A DNA stretch of 16,925 bases, from contig JAOTYV010000075.1 in the NCBI GenBank assembly GCA_029861675.1, positions 1 through 16,925 on the forward strand, written 5' to 3'. The notes beneath the pieces are model-generated. The model had not been told where the DNA came from and ran no database searches. It saw nothing but the letters and a program-made list of their open reading frames with translations. The DNA comes from Alphaproteobacteria bacterium. GTDB lineage: Bacteria > Pseudomonadota > Alphaproteobacteria > UBA8366. A program made the translations under genes and the position numbers. Of the stretch, positions 13,938 through 16,925 are shown piece by piece. The stretch's first letter is position 1. Each line of letters begins with the position of its first letter.

Positions 13938-14261
13938 ATGTCGGACGCTGTAGATATAGCGCGGATCGGCGCGGGGGTCATGGTGATGTTGAAGCATAAC
14001 GAGCAGGCGGAAACGGTCGCGTTGCAGGCATTGGCGTATCTTGCCGGTGATGAGGAGCGGCTGCAGCGGTTTTTGCTGCTGACCGGTTTGACGATCGACG
14101 ATGTGAAAGCGCGGGCCCAGGATACGGGTTTTCTATCGGGTGTGCTGGATCATTTGTTGTCCGATGAACCGCTGTTGCTGGAGTTCGCGGCGGACGCCGC
14201 CATCGACCCGGAATCCATCATGATCGCGCGCCGCCGGTTCCCCGGCGTGTCCGAATACTAG
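13938..14261 (+). CDS. DUF3572 family protein
   Basis: The 107-residue protein matches DUF3572, a small family of unknown function that I know from Alphaproteobacteria. Typical parts are the helical EQAETVALQALAYLAGD opening, ERLQRFLLLTGL, DTGFLSGVLDHLLSDEPLLLEFAADAAIDPESI, described by its key residues F, L, H, D and E. No catalytic motif, signal peptide or membrane segment is visible; it is predicted all-helical and cytoplasmic. The start is uncertain. ATG 13938 is reported, but ATG 13980 and ATG 13986 (GGGGG 8 bases upstream of the latter) also fit and would leave 69-75 bp for divergent promoters. It is followed after 26 bp by the TPR glycosyltransferase and is likely co-transcribed. Confidence 0.85.
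   Translation: MSDAVDIARIGAGVMVMLKHNEQAETVALQALAYLAGDEERLQRFLLLTGLTIDDVKARAQDTGFLSGVLDHLLSDEPLLLEFAADAAIDPESIMIARRRFPGVSEY
13953..13981 (-). promoter_or_regulatory. Promoter candidate for the LLM-tam-dehydrogenase unit
   Basis: On the minus strand ATGACC (complement of 13976-13981) and TATATC (complement of 13953-13958) are separated by 17 bp, each matching the sigma70 consensus at four of six positions. Transcription would start near 13946, about 36 nt before the LLM ATG. The element lies inside the DUF3572 frame if that gene starts at 13938. Confidence 0.35.
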
Positions 14262-14287
14262 GCACCCGTGATTCAGAAACGCACATC

Positions 14288-16336
14288 GTGAGCATTCCAT
14301 CCCCGTCACTCCTTGAACGGGCGCGGACCGCGTTACGCGGCGGCGATCACGGCGAGGCCGAAGCCCTGGCGAAACGCGCGCTCGCGGAAGACGCGAATTC
14401 GGCCGCGCACGCGCTGCTGGTTCCGCTCCTGCGCCGGCGGGGGGCAATGGAGGAAGCGGAGCAGCACGCACTTCAAGCTTTGGGAGCGGCGCCGGACGAC
14501 GCGGTGACATGGGCGCAGCTCGGCGCGATCCTCATGGCCCGGGACGAGGTGGCGGATGCGCTCGACGCTTATGCTACGGCCGTAGCGGCGCGACCGGAAA
14601 ATGCGATCCTGCAGAACGAATATGGCAATGCCCTGTCGCGTGCGGGTCAGTTCGACACGGCGATAGAGCGATTCGAGTGCGCTGTTAGCTTGCGGCCGGA
14701 TATCCCTGAAATTCATAACAATATGGGCAATGCGCTGCGCGGGGCAGGGCGGCTCCGAGATGCCGCGGAGTCTTACGGGAAAGCGCTCGCGCTCCGGGCC
14801 GATTATCCGGAGGCGCTGGGAAATCTCGGCGTTCTGTTGCAGTCGACCGGCAACCAGGAGACGGCAATCGCGATCTTCGACCGGGCGATTGCGCTGCGGC
14901 CGGACGATGCGCTGGCGCACACCCATCGCGGCGCGGCGCTGGGGGCGCTGGGACGGCTGACCGAGGCGGCGGCCGCGCATCGCGCGGCGCTCGCCATCGC
15001 GCCGCAGCTCGCGGCGGCGCATAACAATCTGGGCATCGTCCTGAAGGATCAAGGGCTGTTGGTTGCGGCCCGCGAGGCGTATCAGGCCGCGCTGACGGCG
15101 AAGCCGAACGATGCCGGGGCGCATTCCAACTTCCTGATGTGTCTCTCGTATGATCCGGCGGTCGAAGGGGAGAGCCTGCTGGCGCAGCATCGCGCCTGGG
15201 CGGCGCGGCACGAAACCTCGCCGGTTTCATCGGTGCCCGGTCTCGGGCCGCGCGACGGTCCGATCCGGATCGGCTATATCTCGCCGGATTTCTGGACCCA
15301 TTCGGTGGCCTATTTCATCGAGCCGGTGCTCGCGGCGCATGATCCCGAAACGGTGCATGTGACCTGCTATTCGGACGTCACCGATCCGGATGAAACCACC
15401 GAGCGGTTGCGGGGCCTGGCGGCGCAATGGCGCGACGTCGCCGCAATGGGGAACACCGCGTTGTGCCGGCAAATCCGGGACGACGGCATCCAAATCCTGG
15501 TTGATCTGAGCGGTCATACGGGAAACAACCGGCTGCGCCTGTTCGGTCACCGGGCCGCGCCGGTGCAGGTCACCTGGATCGGCTATCCCGCGACGACGGG
15601 ATTGGCGTCGATGGATTACCGGGTGACCGACGCCTGGGCCGATCCGCCGGGCGAAACCGAGCAATTCCATAGCGAAACGCTGTTGCGGCTGCCGGGCGGC
15701 TTCCTGTGTTACCGCCCGCCGCCGGATGCGCCCGATCCGGCCGTGCGGCCGGCGGACCGTCCGCTGACCTTCGGGTCCTTCAACAATCTGTCGAAAGTGA
15801 CGGACGAGGCGATTGCGCTCTGGTGCGCGATCCTCTTGCGGGCGCCCGGGTCGCGCCTGCTGCTGAAATCGCGTCAGCTCGCCGATGATGGCGTGCGGCG
15901 GCGGATTCTCGGCGTGTTCGGGCAACACGGCATCGGTGCGGATCGGCTGATCCTGCACGCCCGGTTACCGGACCGGCGGGATCATCTCTCGCTCTATGAC
16001 GACGTGGATGTGGCGCTCGATACATTCCCCTACAACGGCACCACGACGACGGTCGAGGCATTGTGGATGGGGGTGCCGGTGGTCGCCCTGGCCGGGCGGC
16101 TGCACGCGGGCCGGGTGGGGGTCAGCCTGCTACAGCAAATCGGTTGCGAGAATTGGATCGGCGCGACGCCGGCGGACTATGTGGAGATTGCGCTGCGCTT
16201 GGCCGAGGTTCGTCCCCCTCGAAGGAATTTGCGCGCCTGGCTTACCGCTTCCCGCCTCACGGATGCGGACGCCTTCACGCGGGAGTGGGAGACGGCGCTG
16301 GCGGGGATGGTCGCGTCCGCCGCTTCGGCGCTATAG
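14288..16336 (+). CDS. TPR-containing GT41 glycosyltransferase (SPINDLY/OGT-like)
   Basis: The 682-residue protein joins eight 34-residue tetratricopeptide repeats (about 4-275) to a GT41 catalytic region (about 325-640). The repeat period is exact: HNNMGNAL at 143 and HNNLGIVL at 245 are three units apart. Catalytic-region marks are IGYISPDFWTHSV (328-340, His338), LVDLSGHTGNNRL (404-416, His410), WIGYPATTG (430-438), FGSFNNLSKVTDEA (495-508, with Lys503 where human OGT has its UDP-contacting lysine), and DTFPYNGTTTTVEALWMGVP (578-597). Relatives transfer GlcNAc, fucose or other sugars to Ser/Thr of proteins chosen by the TPR groove. Donor and target are unknown here. The GTG at 14288 fits the repeat register but has a weak ribosome site. 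No signal peptide is seen, so it acts in the cytoplasm. Bacterial members often lack the OGT intervening domain, as here. Confidence 0.92.
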   Translation: MSIPSPSLLERARTALRGGDHGEAEALAKRALAEDANSAAHALLVPLLRRRGAMEEAEQHALQALGAAPDDAVTWAQLGAILMARDEVADALDAYATAVAARPENAILQNEYGNALSRAGQFDTAIERFECAVSLRPDIPEIHNNMGNALRGAGRLRDAAESYGKALALRADYPEALGNLGVLLQSTGNQETAIAIFDRAIALRPDDALAHTHRGAALGALGRLTEAAAAHRAALAIAPQLAAAHNNLGIVLKDQGLLVAAREAYQAALTAKPNDAGAHSNFLMCLSYDPAVEGESLLAQHRAWAARHETSPVSSVPGLGPRDGPIRIGYISPDFWTHSVAYFIEPVLAAHDPETVHVTCYSDVTDPDETTERLRGLAAQWRDVAAMGNTALCRQIRDDGIQILVDLSGHTGNNRLRLFGHRAAPVQVTWIGYPATTGLASMDYRVTDAWADPPGETEQFHSETLLRLPGGFLCYRPPPDAPDPAVRPADRPLTFGSFNNLSKVTDEAIALWCAILLRAPGSRLLLKSRQLADDGVRRRILGVFGQHGIGADRLILHARLPDRRDHLSLYDDVDVALDTFPYNGTTTTVEALWMGVPVVALAGRLHAGRVGVSLLQQIGCENWIGATPADYVEIALRLAEVRPPRRNLRAWLTASRLTDADAFTREWETALAGMVASAASAL

Positions 16337-16370
16337 TGGTGGCGTCAACGGCGTAGGGAGGAGCGGGGAG

Positions 16371-16925
16371 ATGCAGACCGCGGATGTCATTGTCGTAGGC
16401 GGCGGGATGTTCGGATCGGCCATCGGCTACGGTTTGGTGGCGCAGGGGCTGGATGTTGTCATGCTGGACGAGGGCGACACCGCGCTCCGCGCGGCCCGCG
16501 GCAATTTCGGGCTGGTTTGGACTCAGGGCAAAGGGCTGGGCGTTCAGTGCTACCAGGAATGGAGCCGGGAATCCGCGCATCTGTGGCCCGATTTCGCCGC
16601 CGAGCTGCGGTCCGAAACCGGCGTCGACGTGGCCCATCGCGGCGGCGGCGGGATGGAACTCCAACTGGGCGAAAGCGAGGTCGAGGAGCGCAAGCGCTTC
16701 ATCGAAAAGATGCGCAATCAGGCGGGTCCCGAAGGTTTCGACTGTGAAATCATCGACCGCGCCGAGATTCAGAAAATGCTGCCGGGCGTGCGGCTGGGCG
16801 ACCAACTCGCCGGTGCCTCCTTCTGTCCCCATGACGGAGACGTCAATCCGCTGTTGATGCTGCGCGCGCTGCATGCCGCGTTCACCAAGCAGGGCGGGCG
16901 CTATCATACCGAAGCGCGGGTCGAG
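16371..16925 (+). CDS. DAO-type FAD-dependent oxidoreductase, N-terminal part (runs off window)
   Basis: An open frame of 185 codons from ATG 16371 continues without a stop to the window edge, so only the N-terminal half is present. It begins with a Rossmann motif ADVIVVGGGMFGSAIGYGL (4-22) and an acidic strand end (MLDEG), as in D-amino-acid oxidase, glycine oxidase and sarcosine oxidase subunits. It also has NFGLVWTQGKGLG (48-60), which resembles a conserved flavin-contact stretch in this family. The start has a very strong GGGAGGAG (16356-16363) 7 bases upstream. It lies 34 bp after the glycosyltransferase and could be in the same transcript. An amine or amino acid substrate is expected from the family; which one is unknown. 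Confidence 0.88.
   Translation, partial: MQTADVIVVGGGMFGSAIGYGLVAQGLDVVMLDEGDTALRAARGNFGLVWTQGKGLGVQCYQEWSRESAHLWPDFAAELRSETGVDVAHRGGGGMELQLGESEVEERKRFIEKMRNQAGPEGFDCEIIDRAEIQKMLPGVRLGDQLAGASFCPHDGDVNPLLMLRALHAAFTKQGGRYHTEARVE

Overview
The window is a GC-rich, densely coded stretch of bacterial chromosome. It looks alphaproteobacterial, perhaps Rhodospirillales- or Rhizobiales-like. The support is a DUF3572 gene (a family known to me from Alphaproteobacteria), the codon bias, and a pair of alphaproteobacterial-style intergenic inverted repeats. I see no rRNA, tRNA, insertion sequence, phage gene, CRISPR array or origin, and no recognisable transcription regulator. No gene-free stretch exceeds 300 bases. 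The longest, 3198-3472 (275 bp), is a divergent promoter region.

Layout, left to right. (1) 30-3197, minus strand: an FAD-linked 2-hydroxyacid dehydrogenase (GlcD/D2HGDH type) followed by a thiamine-diphosphate enzyme of the acetolactate synthase/decarboxylase superfamily. The unit probably continues past the left edge. (2) 3473-4450, plus strand: a DegP/HtrA-like protein with a PDZ domain in which all three catalytic triad positions are replaced, so it is probably a pseudoprotease. (3) 4557-10801, plus strand: a five-gene metabolic operon behind a near-consensus sigma70-type promoter. It encodes a TauD/TfdA dioxygenase, an ornithine cyclodeaminase/mu-crystallin reductase, a Bcr/CflA-like MFS transporter, a GMC oxidoreductase and a class III CoA-transferase. 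The middle three genes are joined by ATGA overlaps. (4) 10802-10988: a convergent intergenic region with a stem-loop, two oppositely oriented copies of one inverted-repeat family, and a short hairpin with a T6 tract. (5) 10989-13910, minus strand: an LLM flavin-dependent oxidoreductase (YhbW-like), a trans-aconitate 2-methyltransferase (tam) and an isopropylmalate/isocitrate-dehydrogenase-family enzyme, probably one operon. (6) 13938-16925, plus strand: a DUF3572 protein, an eight-TPR SPINDLY/OGT-like GT41 glycosyltransferase, and the N-terminal part of a DAO-type FAD oxidoreductase cut by the window edge.

How the genes may work together (inference). Units 1 and 3 both look like small-molecule oxidation modules. 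In unit 1 a 2-hydroxyacid could be oxidised to a 2-oxoacid and then decarboxylated or ligated by the ThDP enzyme. In unit 3 a hydroxylation or oxidative cleavage, an imine/ketone reduction, an alcohol oxidation and a CoA activation are encoded together with a transporter. The substrate cannot be read from sequence. The most distinctive items are the triad-less HtrA-like protein, the overlap-coupled dioxygenase operon, the tam/decarboxylating-dehydrogenase pairing, and the TPR glycosyltransferase next to DUF3572.
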